Origin: an uncultured Phycisphaera sp.
GTDB lineage: Bacteria > Planctomycetota > Phycisphaerae > Phycisphaerales > SM1A02
DNA: 20,525 bases
Assembly: GCA_937911845.1 (NCBI GenBank)
Contig: CALDQF010000366.1
Location: forward strand, 1-20,525
Reading direction: 5' to 3'
The number at the start of each line of letters is the position of its first letter. Position 1 is the first letter of the stretch. The position numbers and the translations under genes were made by a program. Below, in pieces: positions 1-6,503 of the stretch. The notes below the pieces were generated by a model. The model was not told where the DNA came from. It did no database searches and saw nothing but the letters and a program-made list of their open reading frames with translations.

Positions 1-357
1 ATTCTTGACCTTGATTTCATCCTTCAAAGTCGGATTGCGCATGACACGGTTGTACGGCAACAACATGGCAAACAAATAGGTGAGTTCAGAAATCGCCGGA
101 ACCTCCGTCTGCAGGAAGATCGCCGTCTTCTCGGGATCGAGTCCCATGGCCAAATAGTCACGCACAATCTGCAACGTGTCCCGGCGGATCTCATCAGGCT
201 TTTCAGTTCGGGTGGTGAACGCGTGCATATTGGCAATCAATACGAAGCATTCGGCTTGGCTTTGCAATTCAACGCGTCGACGAACCGAACCGACCCAGTG
301 GCCAAGGTGGAGTTGTCCGGTCGGAGTATCACCGGTAAGCATTCGACGTTGCGTCAT
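1..357 (-). CDS. trpS: Tryptophan-tRNA ligase, N-terminal part (cut by window edge)
   Basis: Class I aminoacyl-tRNA synthetase that charges tRNA-Trp with tryptophan in the cytoplasm. The window holds the first 119 residues. They begin MTQRRMLTGDTPTGQLHLGH, which has the TrpS-type opening with the HIGH-type ATP-binding signature as HLGH at residues 17-20. Further on are a segment reading LIANMHAFTT, a segment reading YLAMGLDPEKTAIFLQTEVP, and YLFAMLLPYNRV, all typical of TrpS. The KMSKS loop would lie beyond position 1. The start at 357 is backed by a GAAGGA ribosome-binding site about 9 bases upstream. The gene lies 34 bases downstream of the CPBP protease gene on the same strand, so the two are probably cotranscribed. 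The family call is firm; only the 3' part is missing. Confidence 0.93.
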   Translation of the reverse strand, partial: MTQRRMLTGDTPTGQLHLGHWVGSVRRRVELQSQAECFVLIANMHAFTTRTEKPDEIRRDTLQIVRDYLAMGLDPEKTAIFLQTEVPAISELTYLFAMLLPYNRVMRNPTLKDEIKVKN

Positions 358-391
358 GACGAATCATCCTTCAAAAAGGGGGAAAGGGCCA

Positions 392-1201
392 TCATACGGA
401 AGCCGAGATCGAGATCCACGTCAAGACAATGTTGAGAAGATTGAAAAGCACGTGAACCACCACCGCACTCTCAATTCGACCGGTTTGGTCCCGCAAGATC
501 CCCAAACCAAGACCCAGCACAAAGAGGCCAGGTAAACCATCCCATTGCACCGCGCCGAGATGCGCGGCCGCAAAAAGGACCGCGGTCAGGACCACGCCCC
601 ATCGAGCGGACCCCAGCAGACGGGACAGGGCCGGCTGCAGGAAACCGCGAAACGCGACCTCTTCCAGCCATGGCACCACCAGCGTGACCATCAGCACAAA
701 AGTCGGCACCACCCAACCCGAACTCTCGATCAACATCGCCAAAGATGCATGGCCAACGGGATCGGACGGTTCACCGGCAACAATCTGACGAATCAGCGAT
801 GAAGCCGTGGCCAAACCAACCACCACCAACCACACGGGGAGAAATCGACGAATGCCCAGACGGATGGCCGCTTTGTGCGAAATCCGATGGGGCACAGGCA
901 GAGTGGGGAAAAATCGGGTCACGGTCGCCAGCAGTACCAACTGCAATGGCAAACCGAGCATCAAGCCCAAGGTGTGCACTTCCAATTCGGTGACCGGGTA
1001 CTCGAACTGAAGCGGAGCCACCACACCTTGACCCAGGAGTCCCAGAAGCATCAAGCCGGCGAATACGAAGAATCCTTCGGCCGGGTATCGATTGGTGGTG
1101 CTCGCGCTGTCGGGCAGGGCGTACCATCCAACCGAGCGGCCGTGCAGGACCACGACCGCCGCCGCCCCAATCAGGATGCCATCAAACACTGTCATGACCA
1201 T
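392..1201 (-). CDS. CPBP-family (CAAX-like) intramembrane metalloprotease
   Basis: Integral membrane protein of about 269 residues with some seven or eight hydrophobic segments. It carries the signatures of the CPBP/ABI protease family in order: Glu-Glu-x3-Arg (E180, E181, R185 in EEVAFRG), Phe-x3-His (H214 in FAAAHLG) and His-x3-Asn (H250, N254 in HVLFN). These residues are thought to form the membrane-embedded metalloprotease site. Bacterial members act in peptide processing, immunity to their own bacteriocins or unknown roles; no substrate can be named here. The frame stays open upstream to about 1357, but that part lies antisense to conserved trpC sequence and looks non-coding, so I start at the ATG at 1201. 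A second ATG at 1195 is equally possible and shares a palindrome with the trpC start. It is followed by trpS. Confidence 0.85.
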   Translation of the reverse strand: MVMTVFDGILIGAAAVVVLHGRSVGWYALPDSASTTNRYPAEGFFVFAGLMLLGLLGQGVVAPLQFEYPVTELEVHTLGLMLGLPLQLVLLATVTRFFPTLPVPHRISHKAAIRLGIRRFLPVWLVVVGLATASSLIRQIVAGEPSDPVGHASLAMLIESSGWVVPTFVLMVTLVVPWLEEVAFRGFLQPALSRLLGSARWGVVLTAVLFAAAHLGAVQWDGLPGLFVLGLGLGILRDQTGRIESAVVVHVLFNLLNIVLTWISISASV

Positions 1202-1985
1202 CTTGGATGAAATCGTCTCAGAGACCCGCGTTACATTGGAATCGGCCCTCGACCGCGACGCACTCGCGGCCGGAGCCGCTGGGGATATCCCACCCCCCCG
1301 ATCGTTGATCCAAGCTCTGGATGTCCCAGGCCCCTTCCGCGTCATCGCGGAGTTCAAACGAAAATCTCCTTCTGGAGGGGAAATTCGCCCAGGATCTACC
1401 CCTCAAGAGGTGGTCTCGGCCTACGAGACAGCCGGAGCCGCGGCCATTTCCTGCCTGACCAACCAAACCTATTTTGGTGGCACGCTGGAGGATTTGAAGG
1501 CCGTGAAGGCCTCGGTTGAGATCCCCGTGCTCCGGAAGGATTTCGTGGTGGACCGCCGACAATTGCTCGAAGCGCGTGGGGCCGGGGCCGATGCAATCTT
1601 GTTGATCGCCGAGTGCCTCCCCGGTCAAGCTTTGGACGACCTTGCGGGTGAAGCACTGGCTCTGGGGCTCGATGTCTTGTTGGAAATCCACGACGGTGAA
1701 GAGTTGCCTCGGGCTCAGGCTTGGGCAGAACAGCACCCAAGCCATGTCCGCTTGGGCATCAACAACCGCAACCTCCGCACCATGACGACCGACCTCGGAC
1801 ACATTGAGGCCCTGTTGCCACAACTTTTTGACCCAAGCAAAGTGGTCGCCGAGTCTGGTTTGCGAGAACCGGCCGACCTCGCCCGAATGCAACGAGCTGG
1901 CATTCGGAATGGGCTGATCGGCGAACACTTGATGCGGCAACCTGAACCCGGGGATGCGCTGCGGGCCTTGCTTTCAGGTTCGTGA
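1194..1985 (+). CDS. trpC: Indole-3-glycerol phosphate synthase
   Basis: Catalyses ring closure of CdRP to indole-3-glycerol phosphate in tryptophan synthesis; a cytoplasmic TIM barrel. The 263-residue product has normal family length. Visible motifs are EFKRKSPSGG on the first barrel strand, with the substrate-binding Lys and Ser; LRKDFVVD, holding the catalytic Lys; a middle Glu region LLIAECL; GINNRNLRT; and VAESGL near the end. The N-terminus MTILDEIV matches the usual start of the family, so I chose the ATG at 1194 although the frame is open further upstream and no clear ribosome-binding site is visible. Other trp genes are not adjacent; trpS lies nearby on the opposite strand. The next gene starts about 31 bases downstream on the same strand, which suggests cotranscription. 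Confidence 0.95.
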   Translation: MTILDEIVSETRVTLESALDRDALAAGAAGDIPPPRSLIQALDVPGPFRVIAEFKRKSPSGGEIRPGSTPQEVVSAYETAGAAAISCLTNQTYFGGTLEDLKAVKASVEIPVLRKDFVVDRRQLLEARGAGADAILLIAECLPGQALDDLAGEALALGLDVLLEIHDGEELPRAQAWAEQHPSHVRLGINNRNLRTMTTDLGHIEALLPQLFDPSKVVAESGLREPADLARMQRAGIRNGLIGEHLMRQPEPGDALRALLSGS

Positions 1986-2016
1986 TTTCCCACCCAAGCG
2001 GCCGATGAGAGGAAGC

Positions 2017-2769
2017 ATGCCTCTTGCCCGATTGGAACATCCCAAAGATGGTCGCGCGGACTTGGTCTTGGCCCACCCCGAGCGACGCAATGCCACATCG
2101 ATTGGCTTGCTGGAAGATGCCATTCGCTTGATTCAAGGTTTGGGCAGTGACCGCAGCGTTTTGGTGATTCGAGGAGAAGGGCCACATTTTTGTGCCGGGA
2201 ACGACCTCGACGAGGTGCTGGAGAGCACGGACACCTGCTTTCGGCTGCTCCGTTTGCTGTCCCAACTGATGCGCGAGGTTCGGCGTGTGCCGGCCATCAC
2301 GATTGCGCTGGTTCAGGGCGCCGCAATTGGTGGCGGATTTGGCCTTTTGTGTGCCTGCGACTTTGCCATCGGCACGCCAAATACGAAAGTGGGCTATCCC
2401 CCGATTGAACTGGGGCTTTCACCAGCACTCATGACGCCATGGCTGGTGCAAAAAATTGGACCCTCAGCTGCCCGGGCGTTCATGCTTCGGGGGGGCACCA
2501 CCACGGGCACGGAAGCCGCTCGCTTGGGATTGTTGACCGATCTGGTGGCCGAGGAAGAACTTTCAGAATCCACCGACCGTTTGGCCGATCAACTCCTTGG
2601 CGCGGATCCCACTGCGCTGCGAACAACCAAACGGTATTTGAACCATTTCGAGGGTTCCGATCAGGATGTGATCCTCGATCATGCGGCCGACGTATCGGCC
2701 ACTTTGATGTCCCGCGACGCCACCCAGCATCGTGTTTCCTCCTTCCGCCAACCTCCCAACCCACACTGA
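2017..2769 (+). CDS. Enoyl-CoA hydratase/isomerase (crotonase) family protein, probably with altered active site
   Basis: A 250-residue crotonase-fold protein. Crotonases act on acyl-CoA thioesters using an oxyanion hole, here seen in FCAGNDLDEV (residues 58-67) and GAAIGGG (101-107). By eye, both glutamates of classical hydratases appear absent: the Glu144-equivalent is Gly109 (GGGFG) and the Glu164-equivalent is Pro129 (YPPIELG, where hydratases read a Glu four residues before the Gly). Loss of the first is common in several subfamilies; loss of both suggests another reaction such as isomerisation, thioester cleavage or decarboxylation. A start at 2017 is preferred because GAGAGGA lies just upstream; an ATG at 2005 is the alternative. 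It lies 31 bases after trpC. Family is sure; substrate unknown. Confidence 0.85.
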   Translation: MPLARLEHPKDGRADLVLAHPERRNATSIGLLEDAIRLIQGLGSDRSVLVIRGEGPHFCAGNDLDEVLESTDTCFRLLRLLSQLMREVRRVPAITIALVQGAAIGGGFGLLCACDFAIGTPNTKVGYPPIELGLSPALMTPWLVQKIGPSAARAFMLRGGTTTGTEAARLGLLTDLVAEEELSESTDRLADQLLGADPTALRTTKRYLNHFEGSDQDVILDHAADVSATLMSRDATQHRVSSFRQPPNPH

Positions 2770-2781
2770 GTACGACCACGA

Positions 2782-3486
2782 ATGATCACGACCCTCGCGA
2801 CCTTGGCCCTCTTGGCCGCCGATGACGACTGGAACTTCAAACTGTCTTTGGGCTTCGACGCCTCTGGAGATGCCCAAACTGTCACCAATTTCCGAGTGGA
2901 TATCGAAGGTGACCAGAAAACTGAAGAGCACACCTACGAGACTTTGCTTCGTATTCAATACGGCGAAAGCGAAGGCGAACGGATCCGAAACGACGTGGAA
3001 GCCCGTTTCCGGGGGGACTGGAAGTGCGGCGAAGAGCGATGGGGCCTGTTCAGTGACACGCGATATCGAATCGATGAATTCCAAAACTTTGACACCCGGC
3101 TCACCGAATCCTTGGGCGGGACGTATCAGATCTACGAGAACCAAGGCGAAAAGAAATGGAACCTGGACGCGGTATTCGGGGGCGGATTCCGTCTGGACAG
3201 CGGACTGACGGATCCAACCACGGACGAATTTGTGCCTGAAGGCAATATCGGTTTCCGGGGCTCCATGGAACCGTCCGAGCGCCAGACTCTCAAAGGCTCA
3301 TTGTTCCTGTATCCCGATCTGGATGGACTCGAGAATTACCGAACGTTCACCAACATCGACTGGAACTACATGCTCGACCCAGATCAAGGCTTGTCGCTTC
3401 GCATCAATGCCGATCAAGAATACGACACCGCTCGACTGGTCCGCAGCGCTTGGAACGTCAAAGTCATGGTTCAGGTGGAGCTCTAA
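2782..3486 (+). CDS. DUF481 (YdiY-like) outer membrane barrel protein
   Basis: A 234-residue protein with alternating beta-strand patterns resembling the DUF481 family of small outer-membrane or salt-induced proteins (E. coli YdiY type). The matching features are repeated charged and aromatic strands, including LLRIQYG, LFSDTRYRID and INADQEYDT near the end, and a final hydrophobic strand. A short apparent signal peptide, MITTLATLALLAA, precedes an acidic stretch DDDWNF; it lacks the usual basic residues. The gene is in the same reading frame as the upstream crotonase, separated by one TGA stop and four codons. No ribosome-binding site is obvious, so translation may depend on the upstream gene. 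Its TAA stop overlaps the stop of the helicase on the other strand (3483-3486). The function of the family is not well known. Confidence 0.75.
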   Translation: MITTLATLALLAADDDWNFKLSLGFDASGDAQTVTNFRVDIEGDQKTEEHTYETLLRIQYGESEGERIRNDVEARFRGDWKCGEERWGLFSDTRYRIDEFQNFDTRLTESLGGTYQIYENQGEKKWNLDAVFGGGFRLDSGLTDPTTDEFVPEGNIGFRGSMEPSERQTLKGSLFLYPDLDGLENYRTFTNIDWNYMLDPDQGLSLRINADQEYDTARLVRSAWNVKVMVQVEL

Positions 3487-4829
3487 GAACTCGGCCGGCG
3501 TTTGACGCCCGAACCTGGCTTTTCACCTTTGGCGATCGGCTTCGAGGCCCGCGAACGCCCTTTCCGGCGGACGGTTTCGTGGCGGACGCGATGGGATTTT
3601 GGTGGCCGGGTGCCCGAAGGCTTCTTGGCGTGAGGCTCGTAGCCATCAACCGCTTCAAGCGGTTCATTGATGTCACACGCCTTGGCCAGTTTTTGCCACA
3701 AGTTGCGTTCGGTCGGCATCACCAAGGCCACCGCGGTGCCTCGTCCTCCACCGTGTCCAGCACGACCAGAACGATGCACGTATCCATCTGGTTCCAAAGG
3801 AATGTCGTAATGCACCACGGTTTTGACCCGTTCAATGTGCAAACCTCGGGCCGCCACATCGGTCGAGATCAACACCTCCACATGACCTTCGGTGAAATCA
3901 AACAACGCCTGTCTCCGGGCCGATTGCGAGCGGTCGCCATGGATGGAATCGCATGCGATCCCAGCTTCTCGAAGTGCTTTGGCGACAAAATCCACCCGGC
4001 GGCGGGTGCGGCAAAACACCAACACTCCTTTGCGGCTGGGAAGAATCATCTCCAGCAACAGCGGGATCTTTCGTAATCCAGGAACGAAGATGGGGCGATG
4101 TTTCAGATTCGCCGCAGTCGAGCCTTCTGGATCCACTTCGAGCCGGACCGGATCCGCCAAAAATCGTGCCGACAAACGCTCGACCTGCTTGGGCATGGTG
4201 GCACTGAAAAAGAGGTGCTGCCGGCCCGCGGGAAGTTCGGACAACAACGATTCGATTTGGGGTAAAAAGCCCATGTCCATCATTCGATCTGCCTCATCGA
4301 TGGCGGCAACCGAAAGATTGCACCAATCAAAAATGCCCTTTCCACCCAAATCCAAGACGCGACCTGGCGTGGCCACCAAGAGTTCCGCGCCATCAGAGAT
4401 GGCTTTGGTCTGGGGACCAATAGGTGATTTCCCCACCGCAACGGCGACCGTAAACCTGAGACGCTTGGTAAGCAACGCTGCTTCTTGAGCCACCTGAAAG
4501 GCCAGCTCACGTGTCGGCACCAGCACCAGACCCCTCAACCGGGCGGCCCCTTTGGCCAAGGGGTTCTTGGGCTTTCGTCCGTGAAGACGGCCTTTCGGAA
4601 TCTGTGCTTCTTCCACGATGCGTTGAATCATGGGCACCAGGTAAGCGAACGTCTTGCCCCGACCAGTTTGTGCAATACCGATGACATCTTTTCCGTCAAG
4701 TGCTGGCGGAATCGCGGCGGCTTGAATGGGCCTGGGCTCGGTAGCGCCGGCCGCGCCGAGGTTGTTCACCAGAACGGTTTCCACCCCAAGAGCGACGAAG
4801 TCTTCAGTGTTGGCATTTTTTCTTGTCAT
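3483..4829 (-). CDS. DEAD-box ATP-dependent RNA helicase (RhlE-like)
   Basis: A 448-residue two-domain RNA helicase, probably acting in ribosome assembly or RNA turnover. Motifs in order: Q motif (PRPIQ, ending at residue 36), motif I AQTGRGKT (53-60), PTREL (105-109), TPGR (154-157), DEAD (178-181), SAT (209-211), STDVAARG (322-329) and motif VI HRSGRAGH (352-359). Two departures from consensus are visible: Arg in motif I where Thr or Ser is usual, and His359 where motif VI normally ends in an Arg that contacts the ATP gamma-phosphate. A Lys/Arg-rich tail from about residue 400 (PHAKKPSGTRPPKSHRV onward) likely binds RNA. A possible -35 element TTGACC lies about 40 bases upstream. Exact subfamily is uncertain; RhlE-like is inference. 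Confidence 0.92.
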   Translation of the reverse strand: MTRKNANTEDFVALGVETVLVNNLGAAGATEPRPIQAAAIPPALDGKDVIGIAQTGRGKTFAYLVPMIQRIVEEAQIPKGRLHGRKPKNPLAKGAARLRGLVLVPTRELAFQVAQEAALLTKRLRFTVAVAVGKSPIGPQTKAISDGAELLVATPGRVLDLGGKGIFDWCNLSVAAIDEADRMMDMGFLPQIESLLSELPAGRQHLFFSATMPKQVERLSARFLADPVRLEVDPEGSTAANLKHRPIFVPGLRKIPLLLEMILPSRKGVLVFCRTRRRVDFVAKALREAGIACDSIHGDRSQSARRQALFDFTEGHVEVLISTDVAARGLHIERVKTVVHYDIPLEPDGYVHRSGRAGHGGGRGTAVALVMPTERNLWQKLAKACDINEPLEAVDGYEPHAKKPSGTRPPKSHRVRHETVRRKGRSRASKPIAKGEKPGSGVKRRPSS

Positions 4830-4882
4830 TCGTTGAACATTGTGCGACCAAATTCAGCTTTGGGGCGTAAGGTCAATCCGGA

Positions 4883-5104
4883 ATGCGAAACTTTTCTTCT
4901 GAACACGTCCACCAAGCCGCCCAAAAGGGCTTGCCTGTCCGTGCGGGTTGCAAAGCGGTCGCTCTCCCACTGAACAATTCCCACGATGCTCGCCGGTGCC
5001 CGAAGGCGTATTCCGCCCTGGTCGCCCTTTGCGTGGTCACCACTCTGGTTTCCATCTGCATTTCCACCCTCATGCTCCATGTCCTTGAGCGAGGGGTCTC
5101 CTAG
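4883..5104 (+). CDS. Probable small single-pass membrane protein, 73 residues
   Basis: Not a family I recognise. The product has a basic, Cys-containing N-terminal half (AGCKAV, DARRCPKAY) and one strong hydrophobic segment, AYSALVALCVVTTLVSICIS (about residues 42-61), followed by TLMLHVLERGVS. GC at third codon positions is about two-thirds, like neighbouring genes. The best support is context: a strong intrinsic terminator pointing the same way lies 31 bases after the stop, and the only upstream neighbour is on the other strand, so something transcribed rightward should lie here. No clear ribosome-binding site is seen. A competing frame on the opposite strand (stop at 4826, overlapping the helicase start) cannot be fully excluded. 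Confidence 0.5.
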   Translation: MRNFSSEHVHQAAQKGLPVRAGCKAVALPLNNSHDARRCPKAYSALVALCVVTTLVSICISTLMLHVLERGVS

Positions 5105-5134
5105 AGCACACGCGAGTTCATCGCACGACTCTTG

Positions 5135-5163
5135 AAGGCCCCGCAACTCGCGGGGCCTTTTTT
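5135..5163 (+). terminator. Rho-independent terminator after the small membrane protein gene
   Basis: A stem of GGCCCCGC (5137-5144) and GCGGGGCC (5150-5157) encloses the five-base loop AACTC and is extended by two A-T pairs. It is followed at once by six T (5158-5163). Only the + orientation has the T tract. It may end the transcript of the 73-residue protein, or act as an attenuator ahead of the gene pair that starts at 5203. Confidence 0.85.
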
Positions 5164-5202
5164 CATCCCCCCTTTCTCTTCAAACCCAATAGGAATCCCA
5201 TC

Positions 5203-5307
5203 ATGACCTTCACCATGCTTGCTAAAAACTCCTCCCCAGCCGTCACTATCTCCCATCACTGCCTCCGACGAGGCCGTGGAGACAGTCCCTCGGGAGGTGC
5301 CGCATGA
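5203..5307 (+). CDS. Small 34-codon frame overlapping the next gene (possible leader peptide)
   Basis: A short frame encoding MTFTMLAKNSSPAVTISH plus a basic and small-residue tail (34 residues in all). It has an AGGA site (5191-5194) eight bases before the ATG, and its TGA stop overlaps the ATG of the following gene as ATGA (5304-5307). This layout is typical of translational coupling, where ribosomes ending the first frame restart at the second. The following gene has its own GGAGG site inside this frame. No domain, membrane segment or run of regulatory amino-acid codons is evident, so a classical attenuation peptide is unlikely. It may be a real microprotein, a coupling leader, or chance. 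Confidence 0.4.
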   Translation: MTFTMLAKNSSPAVTISHHCLRRGRGDSPSGGAA

Positions 5308-6071
5308 GTCCTGCAGACTTTTTGAACACCTCTGTGTCATTCTCCAGCCCACCTCGGCAACAAGGAAGTCCTCTCGCGGGCATGCTCTCCGCGCTGGCGG
5401 CATCCTTAAAGACCACGAACGACAATGTGGTCTTTCAATTGGACCCTTGGGATGATTTGTCTGCGGCCCGCGCCTGGATGAATCTTGCTGGTCCACAAAC
5501 TTTGGTGTTACCTCGCTCGCAAAGCGATCAAGCGTCGCCGGCGCGGATCCTCGCGGTCACGGGACTCCCCGGTCGAGCTCTTGCCGATGGGGCCATCATC
5601 CCCACCCGCGCTATGGATGATTTTGTTCGCGTGGCCGACCTCAAGCAAGTGGTTCTGGTTGACGTCTCGGGCCCTGTCGATGTCTCGGATGTGCTGTTCT
5701 TTCGAGTTGTTCTTCAGCGCAATCTTGACTTGTTGTCCGCTGAGCCGAGAGTCCAGCGGGTGCTCCAGCAAATCGGCCCGTCAATCATTCTCGAGGCCCG
5801 TAAACGGCAAGACGCTTTGAAATGCATGTCAGACGCTTTGATGCGGTACGCCCAGCGCTTTTTGGGGACCGATGCAGAGATGTCACGTGCTCCCGCGGAC
5901 ATGGTGGATCGCCTGCTCAGCGCCAGCGGCCGGATTCGTATTCGACCGATGGAAACCGAACGGGGCATGACCCATCTGGACATTGGCGTCCAAGTCGAGC
6001 CCGATCTTCAAAGTCCCGCTGGTGTCGCGCTTCTCTACGACACCATCACTGGTCAGTGGCACGACCAATAG
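5304..6071 (+). CDS. Hypothetical protein, 255 residues
   Basis: I do not recognise this protein. The start at 5304 has a strong GGAGG site (5293-5297) six bases upstream and overlaps the stop of the 34-codon frame. No signal peptide or membrane segment is visible, so it is probably cytoplasmic. Residues roughly 35-150 alternate hydrophobic and polar segments (such as QTLVLPRSQ, QVVLVDVSGPVDVSDVLFF), suggesting an alpha/beta fold. The middle (about 140-210) is rich in charged helices (ARKRQDALKCMSDALMRYAQ). The C-terminus contains beta-like strands (RIRIRPMETE, VALLYDT). It stands between its own upstream terminator and two downstream hairpins, so it forms a transcription unit with the small frame. 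The coding call is firm; the function is unknown. Confidence 0.75.
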   Translation: MSPADFLNTSVSFSSPPRQQGSPLAGMLSALAASLKTTNDNVVFQLDPWDDLSAARAWMNLAGPQTLVLPRSQSDQASPARILAVTGLPGRALADGAIIPTRAMDDFVRVADLKQVVLVDVSGPVDVSDVLFFRVVLQRNLDLLSAEPRVQRVLQQIGPSIILEARKRQDALKCMSDALMRYAQRFLGTDAEMSRAPADMVDRLLSASGRIRIRPMETERGMTHLDIGVQVEPDLQSPAGVALLYDTITGQWHDQ

Positions 6072-6097
6072 ATCCCCTCCCAAGATCCCCCCTTTGC

Positions 6098-6123
6098 CAT
6101 GCCCGACCGACTCCTCGGGCATG
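6098..6123. repeat. Inverted repeat / hairpin between convergent genes
   Basis: CATGCCCGA (6098-6106) pairs with TCGGGCATG (6115-6123): nine perfect pairs with an eight-base loop. It lies 26 bases after the 255-residue gene. No T tract follows on either strand, so it may be a U-less terminator, an RNA-stability element or a binding site. Confidence 0.6.
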
Positions 6124-6139
6124 AATTCAACCTGGTACT

Positions 6140-6177
6140 TGAGACCCGCGGGCAAACCTCCACCCCCGCGGGTCTCA
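6140..6177. repeat. Long perfect inverted repeat between convergent genes
   Basis: TGAGACCCGCGGG (6140-6152) pairs with CCCGCGGGTCTCA (6165-6177): thirteen perfect pairs around a twelve-base loop CAAACCTCCACC. It sits between convergent transcription units, 68 bases after one and 56 bases from the stop of the other. No T run follows directly; an A7 run at 6203-6209 reads as T7 on the minus strand but lies before the hairpin in that direction. A bidirectional termination or mRNA-stabilising role is inference. Confidence 0.65.
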
Positions 6178-6233
6178 CCCAGGGATGAACATTTCCCGAA
6201 ACAAAAAAATTCAGTTGCCAGTCGAAGTTCGCT

Positions 6234-6503
6234 TTAACGCGAACGACCGTCCCAGTGGGGAGGCCGATGGTCCACAGCTTCGTCCGTACCTTGATTCGAC
6301 TTGGTCCGTTCGTCAATGGCCTGCAGCGTGCCGTGCAATTCACCCAACTTGGGCTCGATCCGATCGGTCTGAGTGGCCACGCGAGTCAATTCAGTATTGA
6401 GTTGATCTTGGGTGTGCTGCAAAAAAGCCAGAGACTCCTCGAGCTGAAGCAATCGAGACTCCAAGCGAGCAACACGTTCGGACAGATCTTTCGAATCCGC
6501 CAT
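6234..6503 (-). CDS. slyX: SlyX family protein
   Basis: An 89-residue protein that is mostly one coiled coil (ERVARLESRLLQLEESLAFLQ and onward, through about residue 67). It ends in a disordered tail containing HRPPHWDGR. The coiled-coil start with LESRL followed by a Gln-containing helix, and the Pro-Pro-His near the C-terminus, match the small SlyX family, whose function is not settled. Its ATG at 6503 shares one base with the thiC stop (TGATG), so it is translated by coupling to thiC and should share the TPP-controlled transcript. A cofactor role is not implied by the family. Family assignment rests on a short coiled coil and tail motif and so is moderately sure. Confidence 0.72.
   Translation of the reverse strand: MADSKDLSERVARLESRLLQLEESLAFLQHTQDQLNTELTRVATQTDRIEPKLGELHGTLQAIDERTKSNQGTDEAVDHRPPHWDGRSR

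Noticed and set aside
1202..1357. Upstream extension of the CPBP protease frame
   Set aside because: It lies opposite conserved trpC sequence, is low in hydrophobic residues and looks like antisense of trpC; the ATGs at 1201 or 1195 suit the membrane protein better.
4826..5146. Minus-strand frame of about 106 codons whose stop overlaps the helicase ATG
   Set aside because: The overlap looks like coupling, but the frame has no good start or ribosome-binding site, an unusual Gly/Asp/Asn-rich stretch antisense to a membrane span, and the plus-strand terminator supports the other strand. Not excluded fully.
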